Shown one piece after another: positions 9,179-19,518 of a DNA stretch of 64,000 nt. This stretch comes from Pseudomonas sp. (GTDB taxonomy: Bacteria > Pseudomonadota > Gammaproteobacteria > Pseudomonadales > Pseudomonadaceae): contig VMRT01000009.1 in assembly GCA_007713455.1 (NCBI GenBank), forward strand, positions 62,001 through 126,000, read 5' to 3'. The position numbers were made by a program, and so were the translations under genes. Positions within the stretch are counted from its first letter, which is position 1. Each line of letters opens with the position of its first letter. The notes beneath the pieces are model-generated. The model did not search any database. It had not been told where the DNA came from and saw only the letters and a program-made list of their open reading frames with translations.

Positions 9179-10933
9179 ATGCGCGAGTCACGCCTTCTAA
9201 CTTTCAGCACCCACGATGCCTTAGAGCTTTCCTACCGCCATTGGCCCGCGCTTTCGTCCACAGGGCCTACAAGACGGGCCGTCGTCATGTTCCATCGCGG
9301 ACATGAGCATTCCGGCCGGCTGGCCCACCTCGTTGATGAGCTCGGCCTTCCTGACTGCGATTTCTTTGCCTGGGATGCGCGCGGGCACGGCCTGTCGCCT
9401 GGCGCCCGCGGAGACAGCCCGAGCTTCGCAACGAGCGTGCGGGACGTGCAGACGTTCATTGATCATATTGGCTCGACCCACCGTATCGAAGAAGAAAACC
9501 TGGCCATCGTTGCGCAAAGCGTAGGAGCGGTGGTCGTGGCGACATGGGCTCACGACTATGCGCCCAAAGTTCGGGCTCTGGTACTGGCTTCACCAGCGTT
9601 CAAGGTGAAGCTGTACGTACCGTTCGCACGGGCGGGCCTAAAGCTGATCCGGGCGCTTCGCGGCAATTTCTTCGTCAACAGCTACGTCAAGGCCCGCTTC
9701 CTGACGCACGATCCCGCGCGGATTCAGAGCTATCAGCAGGATCCGCTTATCACCAAGGCCATTTCCGTCAATGTGCTCCTTGGGCTGCATGAAGCGGCGC
9801 GGCGCGTGGTTGCGGATGCGCAGGCTATCCAGATCCCAACTCAGCTTTTTATCTCAGGCGCAGACTTCGTCGTAGAACGCAAACCGCAAGTAACTTTTTT
9901 CGAAAGACTTGGCAGCTTACGAAAAGAAAAACACGTTCTGCCGGGTTTCTTTCACGACACGCTCGGCGAGCGAGATCGCAATCGGCCAGTAAGCCAGGCC
10001 CGCCGCTTCATTCGTCATAATTTCGATATGCCAATGGCGCCCCCGTCGCTCCTCGATGCGGACCGAATAGGCCCGATGTGTGCGGAAGCAGAAGCACTGG
10101 CTGCCCCTGTAGCTCCGAATTCCGTGGAAGGATGTTATTGGCGCGCCATGCGTGCGGGAATGCGCCTTGGCGCCCGGCTTTCTCATGGGCTGAAGCTCGG
10201 TTTCGAGGCGGGTTTCGATTCCGGCAGCACGCTCGATTATGTCTACAGAAACGAACCAGCAGGGCTGACTGTACTGGGGCGCAAGATTGACCAGCTTTAT
10301 TTGAACTCCATAGGCTGGCGTGCAATACGCCCGAGAAAAAAGCATGTAGAAGAGCTGTTACGTGGGGCGATGAGCTGCCTGCGAAGCGCAGATCAGCCAG
10401 TACATATCGTGGACATTGCCGCCGGCCATGGCCGCTACATTCTCGAGGCAATACAGGACCTCGGAGAACGCCCTGCCTCGATTCTCCTGCGCGACTACAG
10501 CGATATCAGTGTACGCGACGGCAGTGCCCTGATCCGGGCAAAGGGTTTCGAAGATGTCGCTCGATTCATCAAGGCAGACGCATTCGATCAGGCGGATCTG
10601 GCCGCACTCTCGCCGCGCCCCACGCTTGTAGTGGTATCGGGTCTCTACGAGTTGTTCGGCGACAACCAGATGATCGGCCGCTCTCTTGCCGGCGTCGCCG
10701 AAGCGCTGCAACCGGGCGGCTACATCGTATACACCGGACAACCCTGGCACCCACAGCTGAAGCTCATAGCCCGAGCGCTGACCAGTCACCGAGATGGGCA
10801 GGCATGGGTGATGCGACGGCGTACCCAAGCGGAGATTGACCAACTGGTAGCAGCGGCAGGTTTGGTAAAAATCACGCAGCGTATCGACGACTGGGGGATC
10901 TTTACGGTGTCGTTGGCACAAAAACCCTACTGA
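9179..10933 (+). CDS. alpha/beta hydrolase fused to a class I SAM-dependent methyltransferase
   Basis: The 584-residue protein has two enzymatic halves. Residues ~1-285 form a monoacylglycerol-lipase-like alpha/beta hydrolase: oxyanion region FHRGHEHSG, nucleophile Ser114 in AQSVGA, Asp229 in SGADFV, and His259 in GFFHDT. Residues ~330-584 form a methyltransferase with the SAM loop DIAAGHG (412-418). This two-domain family is known from proteobacteria and is often found near phospholipid-synthesis genes; here it stands alone between unrelated genes, preceded by a 169 nt gap. By eye the gene is less GC-rich than its neighbours, which hints at transfer. The substrate is unknown; a lipid ester is the simplest guess. 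The start is ATG at 9179 after the sequence CCAGGATATTCCG; no strong Shine-Dalgarno site is visible. Confidence 0.85.
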   Translation: MRESRLLTFSTHDALELSYRHWPALSSTGPTRRAVVMFHRGHEHSGRLAHLVDELGLPDCDFFAWDARGHGLSPGARGDSPSFATSVRDVQTFIDHIGSTHRIEEENLAIVAQSVGAVVVATWAHDYAPKVRALVLASPAFKVKLYVPFARAGLKLIRALRGNFFVNSYVKARFLTHDPARIQSYQQDPLITKAISVNVLLGLHEAARRVVADAQAIQIPTQLFISGADFVVERKPQVTFFERLGSLRKEKHVLPGFFHDTLGERDRNRPVSQARRFIRHNFDMPMAPPSLLDADRIGPMCAEAEALAAPVAPNSVEGCYWRAMRAGMRLGARLSHGLKLGFEAGFDSGSTLDYVYRNEPAGLTVLGRKIDQLYLNSIGWRAIRPRKKHVEELLRGAMSCLRSADQPVHIVDIAAGHGRYILEAIQDLGERPASILLRDYSDISVRDGSALIRAKGFEDVARFIKADAFDQADLAALSPRPTLVVVSGLYELFGDNQMIGRSLAGVAEALQPGGYIVYTGQPWHPQLKLIARALTSHRDGQAWVMRRRTQAEIDQLVAAAGLVKITQRIDDWGIFTVSLAQKPY

Positions 10934-11009
10934 CGACCTTCTCTAGCGACACCAAGGTTGGCCGGTGCGGCGCTAGGTCACGCTGGCGAACACACGGGGG
11001 CGACACGCC

Positions 11010-11594
11010 TTACGCCCCGTCCTGCAATTGCTCGAGCAGGCTTTGAATCTGCTCGAGCTGCGACGCTGGCTCGTCCAGCCCCAGCAATTCGATCTTCTGC
11101 TCCGCATCGAATGGCAACAGGTAGGCCAGCTGACTGGCCAGAGCTGCCTGATCGCTCACCGCGCCGCCCAGCCCCAGGGTTTTCACCATCGGATGCTGGC
11201 CCAGCGCGGCGAGCAGTACGACGAGGTCGGCGTGCTGCTCGGCCAGTGGCTGGCTATCGGCTTCGCTGCGCCAGGCGACCTGGGCGACGGCCAGCTGGTC
11301 ACGCAGTACTTCGAACGATTGCACATCGAAGCGCCGCCCGCCTTCGACCCGGATACCCAACAGGCCGTTGGGCAGCTGTTGCCAGTCGCGAATCAGCGCT
11401 TCGCAACCGATATGAGAGAACGCCGCCGGTGCTGCGCCAACCTCCTTGCCATCCAGGATATGCACCACGCCAAAGCCATGCCCAGCCTTGAGGCACTGGC
11501 TGACCATGTCGAGATAGCGTGCCTCGAATATCTGCAGGTCGAGAAAACAACCGGGGAACAGCACGGTATCCAGCGGGAACAACGGCAATCTCAT
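11010..11594 (-). CDS. LON peptidase substrate-binding domain protein
   Basis: A 194-residue cytoplasmic protein consisting of the N-terminal substrate-recognition domain of Lon without the AAA ATPase or protease parts (residues 1-~190, opening MRLPLFPLDTVLFPG, then QIFEARYLDM). The biochemical role of such stand-alone proteins is not settled; protein binding or adaptor function is inferred. The start is ATG at 11594 with GGAG 8 nt upstream overlapping the lrgB stop, so it is probably translated from the lrgA-lrgB transcript. An upstream in-frame start at 11621 would overlap lrgB and lacks support. Confidence 0.9.
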   Translation of the reverse strand: MRLPLFPLDTVLFPGCFLDLQIFEARYLDMVSQCLKAGHGFGVVHILDGKEVGAAPAAFSHIGCEALIRDWQQLPNGLLGIRVEGGRRFDVQSFEVLRDQLAVAQVAWRSEADSQPLAEQHADLVVLLAALGQHPMVKTLGLGGAVSDQAALASQLAYLLPFDAEQKIELLGLDEPASQLEQIQSLLEQLQDGA

Positions 11595-11604
11595 GGCGAC
11601 TCCA

Positions 11605-12324
11605 TCACAGCAGCAAGGCAACCACCAGCGGCAACAGCACCGCAGTCATTACCCCCATCAGGCTCATGGCCAGGGCCGCAAACGCACCGCATTCGTCGCT
11701 TTCCTGCAGCGCCTGCGCGGTGCCCACGGCGTGGGCGGTCAGCCCGAGCGCAATGCCGCGGGCCGCAGGATGCTGAACGCCAAACCGGCGCAACAGTTCC
11801 GGACCGCAAATCGCGCCGAGCACGCCGGTGATCATCACGAACACCGCCGCCAGCGCCACCACACCGCCGATCTGCTCGGCCACCAGCATGGCGATCGGCG
11901 AAGTGACCGACTTCGGCGCCAGGGTCATCAGGATCATGTCATCCGCGCCGAAAGCCCAAGCCAGGGCCATACCCAGCGCCGTGGCAAACACCCCGGCGAC
12001 CAGCAAAGTGATCACGATCGGGCCGAACAACTCGCGAATCCGCCGCAGGTTCAGGTACAGCGGCACGGCCAGCGCAACGGTGGCTGGCCCGAGCAGCAGC
12101 GTCAGCCACTGCGCACTGATGCGGTATTCGTCATAGTCGATACCACATAGCAGGAGGATGCCGACAATCAGCATCATCGACACTAGAACCGGCTGCAGGA
12201 ATACCCAGCGGGTCTTCTCATACGCCGCATACGCCAGCTGGAAAACAGCCAGGGTAATAGCCACACCGAACAGCGGATGATGGATCAGCGCTTCCCACGC
12301 GGCCTGCCAGTGCAGTTCGATCAT
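11605..12324 (-). CDS. LrgB/CidB family membrane protein
   Basis: Integral membrane protein of 239 residues with about seven hydrophobic segments and the conserved LrgB stretch LAPKSVTSPIAM in the middle. In other bacteria LrgB/CidB partners act with small holin-like LrgA/CidA proteins in control of autolysis, and newer work links them to export of pyruvate or similar small metabolites. Which of these applies here cannot be told from sequence. The start overlaps the lrgA stop by 4 nt (ATGA). The Lon-domain gene follows 10 nt downstream, so three genes form one likely operon. Confidence 0.92.
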   Translation of the reverse strand: MIELHWQAAWEALIHHPLFGVAITLAVFQLAYAAYEKTRWVFLQPVLVSMMLIVGILLLCGIDYDEYRISAQWLTLLLGPATVALAVPLYLNLRRIRELFGPIVITLLVAGVFATALGMALAWAFGADDMILMTLAPKSVTSPIAMLVAEQIGGVVALAAVFVMITGVLGAICGPELLRRFGVQHPAARGIALGLTAHAVGTAQALQESDECGAFAALAMSLMGVMTAVLLPLVVALLL

Positions 12325-12683
12325 GCGCCCTCCTGCTGACGCTGCTTGCGCCGGATCAGCGTCTGCATCAGCCAGCCGGTGAAGACCAGCGAGACCAGCA
12401 GCGAAATTACCAGCACGCCGACGATGGCCCAGAAGTCATCAAGGATCGCCTCCGTATAGGCCATCACCCCAACCGCCGGCGGTACCAGCAGCAACGGCAG
12501 GTAGCGCAACAGGCTGCTCGCCGCCAGCTGCAGCGATTCGCTGGCCCGGCCGCGCGCCAGCAGGCCGGCGAACAGCAGCACCATGCCGATGATGGGGCCC
12601 GGCAGCATGGGCAGGAACAGCACATTGAGGACGGTGCCGAGCAACTGGAATGCGACCAGCCAGGTCAGGCCTCTGAGCAGCAT
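12321..12683 (-). CDS. LrgA/CidA family holin-like membrane protein
   Basis: A small hydrophobic protein of 120 residues with four predicted membrane spans and a positively charged C-terminus (RRKQRQQEG). The N-terminal MLLRGLTWLVAFQLLG and the LPGPIIGMVLLF stretch are typical of CidA/LrgA. The start is ATG at 12683, preceded by GGGAGG at a good distance; the longer frame from 12758 has no ribosome site and disrupts the first membrane span. It is the first gene of the lrgA-lrgB-Lon-domain operon and is divergent from the MaoC gene across 229 nt. Confidence 0.9.
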   Translation of the reverse strand: MLLRGLTWLVAFQLLGTVLNVLFLPMLPGPIIGMVLLFAGLLARGRASESLQLAASSLLRYLPLLLVPPAVGVMAYTEAILDDFWAIVGVLVISLLVSLVFTGWLMQTLIRRKQRQQEGA

Positions 12684-12912
12684 GGGAGCCTCCCGCAAAA
12701 TTGCGACAGTATAAAGGGCAACGCCGGCAGGCGCCCGCGCTGCGCTATGACGGGCCATTCGCGGTGCCGATGCTGGTTTGCCGCGACGCCTGCCCGTGCT
12801 GATCTAGAGCTGTAAATGATGCAGAGCCAGTCGGCCGCTTCGGGCCCGGCACTGCCCCTCTCTAGTCAGACTGCACATCGCTGCAGCCATACAAGAACAA
12901 TCAGGAGGACAC

Positions 12913-13368
12913 ATGCCACAGGTACCCGTCGCACAGCTCAAGGATTACATCGGCAAGGAACTGGGCCACTCCGAGTGGCTGACCGTCGATCAGCAGCGCG
13001 TCAATCAGTTCGCCGACTGCACCGGCGATCACCAGTTCATCCACATCGATGCCGAAAAAGCCGCGCAAACACCGTTCGGCGGCACCATTGCCCATGGCTT
13101 CCTGTCGCTGTCGTTGCTGCCGATGTTGTCTGGCGACCTTATGGTCGTGCCGGAAGGCACGCAGATGGGCGTCAACTATGGGCTGGACAGCCTGCGCTTC
13201 ATCCAGCCGGTGAGGGTCGGCTCGCGGGTGCGTCTGGGACTGACGCTGATCGATGCCTACGAGAAGAATCCCGGGCAATGGCTGCTCAAGGCGCGCGCGG
13301 TGATGGAGATCGAAGGCTCGGAAAAACCGGCCTATATCGCCGAAACCCTGGCGCTGTGCGTCCTCTGA
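12913..13368 (+). CDS. MaoC family (R)-specific enoyl-CoA hydratase-like protein
   Basis: Single hot-dog domain, 151 residues. The hydratase-2 motif is seen as FADCTGDHQFIHID, with the catalytic Asp and His, followed by FGGTIAHGFLSLSLLP. It likely hydrates trans-2-enoyl-CoA to (R)-3-hydroxyacyl-CoA, the type of reaction that supplies polyhydroxyalkanoate precursors (PhaJ) or acts in fatty-acid metabolism; the exact substrate is not visible. The start is ATG at 12913 behind a strong AGGAGGA site. It stands alone, with the lrgA promoter region upstream and the MORN-peptidase gene 77 nt downstream. Confidence 0.9.
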   Translation: MPQVPVAQLKDYIGKELGHSEWLTVDQQRVNQFADCTGDHQFIHIDAEKAAQTPFGGTIAHGFLSLSLLPMLSGDLMVVPEGTQMGVNYGLDSLRFIQPVRVGSRVRLGLTLIDAYEKNPGQWLLKARAVMEIEGSEKPAYIAETLALCVL

Positions 13369-13445
13369 GCGGCGACTCTGCGCGATTGTCGCAGCCCGCT
13401 CGGTTTGCGGCATACTGCGGGCTTCCTGCCTGAGCGGAAGCCCGC

Positions 13446-15119
13446 ATGCTGCGCCTCGTTCCTTTTCTCTTGATCGGCCTGCTCACCGCCTGCGGTGAAG
13501 GCGAGCCCATCACGCCCGCAGATGCTGTACTGCCGGACGGCGGCCGCTATCGCGGCACCCTCGTCGACGGACGCCTACAAGGCGGAGGCCGCATCGACTA
13601 CCCGAACGGCAGCTATTACCTAGGGCAGTTCAAGGACGGCCAGTGGCATGGCCTGGGCACCTGGCAAAGCGCCGCAGGCGATCGCTACGAGGGCGAATTC
13701 AAACACGGCTTGTTCGACGGCCTCGGCCGTTTCAGTTATGTCGAGGGCGGCGTCTACGAGGGCGAATTCCAGGCCGGCCGCATGCATGGCCACGGGCGCT
13801 TCAGCCAGGACGGCACAGTCTACGAGGGCGAGTTTCGCAACAATCTGTACCACGGCCAGGGCAGCCTGAAATACGCCGACGGTTTCAGTCATCAAGGCCA
13901 ATTCAAAAAAGGCCAGCCGGGTGGTCCCGGCACCCGCAGCGACGCCGATGGTCAACTCAGCGGGCATTTCAGCGCTGGCAGCCTGAACGGCGAAGGCAGC
14001 TTCGTGACAACCCAGGGCGAGCGCTACAACGGGCAGTTCGAGAACGACCAGTTTCACGGCCAGGGCCGCTACGAGGACAGCGAGGGCAACTCTTGGGTCG
14101 GCACCTTCGTTCACGGCGAACTGAGTGGCACTGGCACTCACGTCACCAGCGAAGGTAGCCGCTACAGTGGCCAGTTCCACAACTGGCGCTACCATGGCCG
14201 GGGCCGCCTCGACCGGTCTGATGGCAGCGCCTACACCGGCAGCTTCCGCCAGGGCCGCCTTGACGGTGATGGCCTACTGACCGCGGCGGATGGCCATGAG
14301 CTGCGCGGTATATGGCGCAACGACCGGCGCGTTCGCGACGAGCAGGGACGCGCCCTGCCGGACCCGCTCGAGCTCGCACTGCTGGAACAAGGCGCCCTGC
14401 TTGAGCGTGCGATCAGCGCGCTACCGCCTTCCAGCTCTGCCCAGGACCTTTATACGCTGACCGTGGCGGGCGATGGCCGGCAGAGCGTGTTCATGCGCGA
14501 AACCGATTACGTACAGAAGCTGCTCGCCGAGCGCTTCGCCGCCCATGGCCAGATAAGCCTGGTCAACCACCGCGACCATCTGACCGACCGCCCGCTGGCG
14601 ACCCGGCAGAACCTGGCCCGAGCGATTCGCGCGCTGGCCGAACGCAGCGGTGAAGAAGACCTGATCTTTCTCTATTTCACCAGCCACGGTTCGGCGGACC
14701 ACGAACTGGTGCTGAACCAGCCGCGTCTTTCGCTGGACGACCTGCCGGCAGCGGATCTGGCGCAACTGCTCGCGCCGCTCGCCAAGCGCAAGGTCATCCT
14801 GGTGATCTCGGCCTGCTATTCCGGCGGTTTCATCGAGCCACTGAAGAACGAGCAGACGCTGATCATGACCGCCGCCCGCGCCGACCGGGTGTCCTTCGGC
14901 TGCTCCGAGCAGAGCGACTTCACCTACTTCGGCCGCGCGCTGTTCGCCGAAGCGCTGCAGGAAACCGACGATATCGTGCAGGCCTTCACGCTGGCCGCAG
15001 CAAAAGTTGCCGAACGCGAGCAGGCCGACGACTATCAGGCATCGGAACCGCAAATTTGGGCGCCGGAAGCGGTCGTCCAACGCTGGCAGGAGCTGCGGCA
15101 GCGGCGTGCCACCCAATGA
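13446..15119 (+). CDS. MORN-repeat C13 (legumain/caspase-like) peptidase lipoprotein
   Basis: A 557-residue exported protein. A signal peptide ends in the lipobox LLTAC (Cys16), so it should be lipid-anchored in the envelope. Residues ~32-295 are eleven consecutive MORN repeats of about 23 residues (pattern YxGxFxxGxxHGxG) plus a partial twelfth. Residues ~335-540 are a clan CD peptidase domain with catalytic His414 in FTSHGS and Cys457 in SACYSGG, 43 residues apart and both intact. The family (peptidase C13) cleaves after Asn or Asp in eukaryotic legumain; the bacterial target is unknown. MORN repeats elsewhere bind phospholipids or proteins. An NAD(P)-binding protein gene follows after 19 nt, probably in the same transcript. 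The start is ATG at 13446. Confidence 0.9.
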   Translation: MLRLVPFLLIGLLTACGEGEPITPADAVLPDGGRYRGTLVDGRLQGGGRIDYPNGSYYLGQFKDGQWHGLGTWQSAAGDRYEGEFKHGLFDGLGRFSYVEGGVYEGEFQAGRMHGHGRFSQDGTVYEGEFRNNLYHGQGSLKYADGFSHQGQFKKGQPGGPGTRSDADGQLSGHFSAGSLNGEGSFVTTQGERYNGQFENDQFHGQGRYEDSEGNSWVGTFVHGELSGTGTHVTSEGSRYSGQFHNWRYHGRGRLDRSDGSAYTGSFRQGRLDGDGLLTAADGHELRGIWRNDRRVRDEQGRALPDPLELALLEQGALLERAISALPPSSSAQDLYTLTVAGDGRQSVFMRETDYVQKLLAERFAAHGQISLVNHRDHLTDRPLATRQNLARAIRALAERSGEEDLIFLYFTSHGSADHELVLNQPRLSLDDLPAADLAQLLAPLAKRKVILVISACYSGGFIEPLKNEQTLIMTAARADRVSFGCSEQSDFTYFGRALFAEALQETDDIVQAFTLAAAKVAEREQADDYQASEPQIWAPEAVVQRWQELRQRRATQ

Positions 15120-15138
15120 TCGCCACAGGAGCAAGACC

Positions 15139-15780
15139 ATGTATTTGACGCCACAGCGCATTCTGCTTGCCGGCGCCACCGGACTCACTGGCGAGCACCT
15201 GCTCGATCGCCTGCTCAACGAACCCACCGTCGAACGCGTGCTGGCGCCCACACGCAGGCCATTGGCGGCCCATCAGCGCCTGGAAAACCCGGTCGGAGAG
15301 CTGCTGGCGTTGCTGCCAACGCTGGGCGGCGAGATCGACACGGCCTTCTGCTGCCTGGGCAGCACGCTAAAGCAGGCCGGTGGCCAGGAGGCGTTCCGCG
15401 CCATCGATCATGATCTGGTGCTGGCGTTTGCCCGCCGGGCTAAGGAGATGGGCGCGCGTCACCTGCTGGTGATCAGCTCGCTGGGGGCCAACCCGGACAG
15501 TTCGATCTTCTACCTCAAGGTCAAAGGCGAAATGGAGGCGGCATTGCAGCAGCAGGACTGGCCACAGCTGACCATCGCCCGCCCCTCTCAACTGATCGGC
15601 CCACGCCTGGAGCCGCGGTTGAGCGAACGCATCGCGGCGCCCCTGTCGCAGCTGCTGCCGGGCAAGTACCACGGCATCGAGACCTGCACCCTCGCCCGCG
15701 CGCTGTGGCGACTGGCGCTGGAAGAAGGCGACGGCGTGCGCATCGTCGAATCGGACGAGTTGCGCAAGCTGGGGAAATAA
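15139..15780 (+). CDS. NAD(P)-binding Rossmann-fold oxidoreductase (atypical SDR family)
   Basis: A 213-residue cytoplasmic protein with the nucleotide-binding loop [10 protein letters not shown] at residues ~11-20, an [11 protein letters not shown] strand, and [12 protein letters not shown] in place of the YxxxK of classical SDRs. It resembles YwnB/HTATIP2-like atypical SDRs, which often act as redox-sensing or quinone-linked proteins; no substrate can be named. The start is ATG at 15139 with AGGAGCAAG upstream, 19 nt after the MORN-peptidase stop. A hairpin follows the stop. Confidence 0.88.
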   Translation: MYLTPQRILLAGATGLTGEHLLDRLLNEPTVERVLAPTRRPLAAHQRLENPVGELLALLPTLGGEIDTAFCCLGSTLKQAGGQEAFRAIDHDLVLAFARRAKEMGARHLLVISSLGANPDSSIFYLKVKGEMEAALQQQDWPQLTIARPSQLIGPRLEPRLSERIAAPLSQLLPGKYHGIETCTLARALWRLALEEGDGVRIVESDELRKLGK

Positions 15781-15783
15781 CTG

Positions 15784-15808
15784 TCGGCGCCTCGCCAAAA
15801 GGCGCCGA
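15784..15808 (+). terminator. hairpin after the SDR gene
   Basis: A 9-bp perfect stem (TCGGCGCCT with AGGCGCCGA) around a 7-nt loop starts 3 nt after the stop codon. The following TTGACC is only weakly T-rich, so this is a probable but not ideal intrinsic terminator. Confidence 0.55.
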
Positions 15809-15863
15809 TTGACCACTGGATGGACGACGCTGCAGCAGCGCTCTCACGATGATCATCAGTGAC

Positions 15864-15933
15864 GTAGGGTGGATGTCGTTTTTTACATCCACCTGGCCTC
15901 GTCGGTGGATCGGTGAAGCGTGATCCACCCTAC
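15864..15933. repeat. intergenic palindromic repeat with GTAGGGTGGAT arms
   Basis: About 70 nt bounded by GTAGGGTGGAT (15864-15874) and its exact inverse ATCCACCCTAC (15923-15933). Inside are two further stem-loops built from the same core, GGTGGATGT/ACATCCACC (to about 15893) and GGTGGATC/GATCCACC (15904-15929). The region can therefore fold as two small hairpins or one long one. It resembles dispersed palindromic elements of pseudomonads; a related palindrome lies at 51807-51842. Confidence 0.75.
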
Positions 15934-15966
15934 GATCCGCAAACGCGTCAGGCGTTAACGCCCCTT

Positions 15967-17344
<1,378 letters not shown>

Positions 17345-17467
17345 GACCGACAATCGAACGGGTGAAGGAGCGCCAGTCTAACCCTCCGGCTTCAGCGCGA
17401 TACAGGCCGAAGTGGGCGGGTTGCAGCATGCTAGACTCGCTCACCAACCTCAGAGACAACCGAATTC

Positions 17468-18499
17468 ATGGCCAAACGCCAACTCAACCGCCGGCAGAAC
17501 TGGCGTATCGAGAAAATCCAGGAAGAGCGCGCCGCCCGCGCCGCGCGTCGCGAAAGTCGTGCACTCGAAGAACTCGAAGGCGGCGATCTTGGCCCGGAGC
17601 AGACCGGACTGGTCATCGCGCATTTCGGCGTGCAGGTCGAGGTGGAAGCACTGGAAGGCGAACACAGCGGGCAGGTCTTTCGCTGCCACCTGCGCGCCAA
17701 CCTGCCGGCGCTGGTCACCGGCGATCGTGTGGTCTGGCGCCCGGGCAACCAGGGCATCGGCGTCATCGTTGCGCAGCTGCCGCGACATTCGGAACTCTGC
17801 CGCCCGGATACCCGTGGCCAGCTCAAGCCCGTGGCGGCGAACGTCGACCTGATCGTCATCGTCTTCGCGCCGCTACCGGAGCCCCACGCCAACCTGATCG
17901 ACCGCTATCTGGTCGCCGCGGAGCACGCCGGCATCACGCCATTGCTGCTGTTGAACAAGGTCGACCTGATCGACGAGCAGAACGAAGCCGCGCTGAATCG
18001 CCTGCTGGAAGTCTATCGGCAGCTGAACTATCCGCTGCTGGAAGTCTCAGCCCACGGTGGTGGCGGCATGGAAGCGCTCAAGGCGCGGCTCGACGGCCAC
18101 GTCAGCGTCTTCGTCGGGCAATCCGGGGTAGGCAAGTCTTCGCTGGTGAACAGCCTGTTGCCGGGCGTCGACACCCGCGTCGGGGCGCTGTCGGAAATGA
18201 CCGGCAAGGGCACCCACACCACCACCACGGCACGCCTGTTCCACTTTCCCGGTGGCGGCGAACTGATCGACTCCCCCGGCATCCGCGAATTCGGCTTAGG
18301 CCACGTCAGTCGCGCCGACGTCGAAGCGGGCTTCATCGAATTCCAGGATCTGCTCGGGCACTGCCGCTTCCGCGACTGCAAGCATGATCGCGAGCCCGGC
18401 TGCGCCCTGCTCCAGGCGCTGGAGGACGGGCGCATCCAGCCGCAGCGCATGAGCAGTTACCGACACATTCTCAGCAGCCTGCCAGAACCGGATTATTGA
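17468..18499 (+). CDS. rsgA: small ribosomal subunit biogenesis GTPase RsgA
   Basis: Circularly permuted GTPase that tests maturation of the 30S decoding centre and releases RbfA. The 343-residue protein has an N-terminal OB fold, then GTPase motifs in permuted order: G4 NKVD (163-166), G1 GQSGVGKSS (217-225) and G3 DSPG (268-271). A C-terminal zinc finger is visible as [14 protein letters not shown]. The basic N-terminal extension is typical for pseudomonads. It is convergent with motB, with only 8 nt between the stop codons, and lies divergent from the methyltransferase-orn pair. Confidence 0.97.
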   Translation: MAKRQLNRRQNWRIEKIQEERAARAARRESRALEELEGGDLGPEQTGLVIAHFGVQVEVEALEGEHSGQVFRCHLRANLPALVTGDRVVWRPGNQGIGVIVAQLPRHSELCRPDTRGQLKPVAANVDLIVIVFAPLPEPHANLIDRYLVAAEHAGITPLLLLNKVDLIDEQNEAALNRLLEVYRQLNYPLLEVSAHGGGGMEALKARLDGHVSVFVGQSGVGKSSLVNSLLPGVDTRVGALSEMTGKGTHTTTTARLFHFPGGGELIDSPGIREFGLGHVSRADVEAGFIEFQDLLGHCRFRDCKHDREPGCALLQALEDGRIQPQRMSSYRHILSSLPEPDY

Positions 18500-18507
18500 T
18501 CTGGCGC

Positions 18508-19509
18508 TCAGCCCTCGCCGGGCTGACTGAACTGCAGCACGCCATCTTCGAAGATGTTCAACCGCTCCCGCAGTTGCTCCGGCTGTAACGGCTCCTCCCC
18601 AGCCGGCGCCGCGCCGCCAGATGGCGCGACTTCGCCTTCGGCAGGACCGGTCGAATCCGTGGCAGCGGGCTGCTCACCCTCGATCGAACGCTGCGCCTTC
18701 TTGGTCAGCACCAGAATATCGATGCGTCGGTTGACCGGATTGAACGGGTCCTTGCGATCGAACAGCGCGGACGAGGCGTAGCCCACTACCCGCGCGATCT
18801 GATCTTCCGGGTAACCACCGATCACCAGCGTGCGGCGTGCAGCGTTGGCACGCCCGGCCGAAAGCTCCCAGTTGCCGAAGTCGCTGCGCCCGGAGAAAGG
18901 CTTCGCATCGGTGTGGCCGCTGACGCTGATCTTGTTCGGCACCGCGGCGATGGTGTCGACCAGCGCCAGCAGGATGTCTTCGAAGTAGGGCTGCAACTGG
19001 GCGCTACCGAGGGCGAACATGGGCCGGTTCTCGGCATCCATGATCTGGATGCGCAGGCCGTCCTGGGTGATTTCGAAAAGGATCTGGTCCTTGAACTTCT
19101 GCAGTTCGGGGTTCTCGTCGACCTTGTTCTGCAGCTCCTGCAACAGCAGCTCGAGGCGCTCGCGCTCCAGCTGTTCGGCAAAGGTTTCCACCTGATCGCT
19201 ATCGATCTGCGCTTCGCTCTGCGCCGGCTCCAGCTCTGGATTGAGGGTGCGGTCCGGCGAGGGTGTCGGCGTCCCCCCCAGGTCGATGACGTACGGGCTG
19301 GCGCTTTCGGTGAAGCCGATCGGATCCTGGAAGTAGCCGGAGATCAGTTTCTTCTGCTCAGGCGTCGCCGAACTCATCAACCACATCACCAGAAAGAACG
19401 CCATCATCGCGGTAGCAAAGTCGGCGAAGGCGATCTTCCACGCGCCGCCATGGTGGCCGCCCGCAACCTTCTTGACCCGTTTGACGATGATCGGTTGAGT
19501 GTTGTCCAT
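18508..19509 (-). CDS. motB: flagellar motor stator protein MotB
   Basis: Forms the proton-driven MotA5B2 stator and anchors it to peptidoglycan. The 333-residue protein has a short cytoplasmic N-terminus, one membrane span with the proton-binding Asp30 in FADFATAMMAFF, a plug region, and a C-terminal OmpA-like domain (SVSGHTDAKPF, then NWELSAGRANAARR). A Pro/Gly/Glu-rich C-terminal tail follows. The absence of Ser-rich sodium-type features suggests proton coupling, an inference. It follows motA after 9 nt. The last codons contain a TCAGCCC/GGGCTGA hairpin facing the convergent rsgA. Confidence 0.97.
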   Translation of the reverse strand: MDNTQPIIVKRVKKVAGGHHGGAWKIAFADFATAMMAFFLVMWLMSSATPEQKKLISGYFQDPIGFTESASPYVIDLGGTPTPSPDRTLNPELEPAQSEAQIDSDQVETFAEQLERERLELLLQELQNKVDENPELQKFKDQILFEITQDGLRIQIMDAENRPMFALGSAQLQPYFEDILLALVDTIAAVPNKISVSGHTDAKPFSGRSDFGNWELSAGRANAARRTLVIGGYPEDQIARVVGYASSALFDRKDPFNPVNRRIDILVLTKKAQRSIEGEQPAATDSTGPAEGEVAPSGGAAPAGEEPLQPEQLRERLNIFEDGVLQFSQPGEG

Positions 19510-19518
19510 GACGAGCCT

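Noticed and set aside
643-12683. Prophage remnant, suggested by lytic transglycosylases and a holin-like protein
   Set aside because: The transglycosylases belong to the standard PBP2-RodA cluster and the holin-like protein is LrgA with LrgB; no phage structural, integrase or attachment features are seen.
13446-15119. Caspase-like peptidase as part of an anti-phage defence system
   Set aside because: No sensor, nucleotide-signalling or effector neighbour is present, and the lipobox places the protein in the envelope; a defence role has no support from context.
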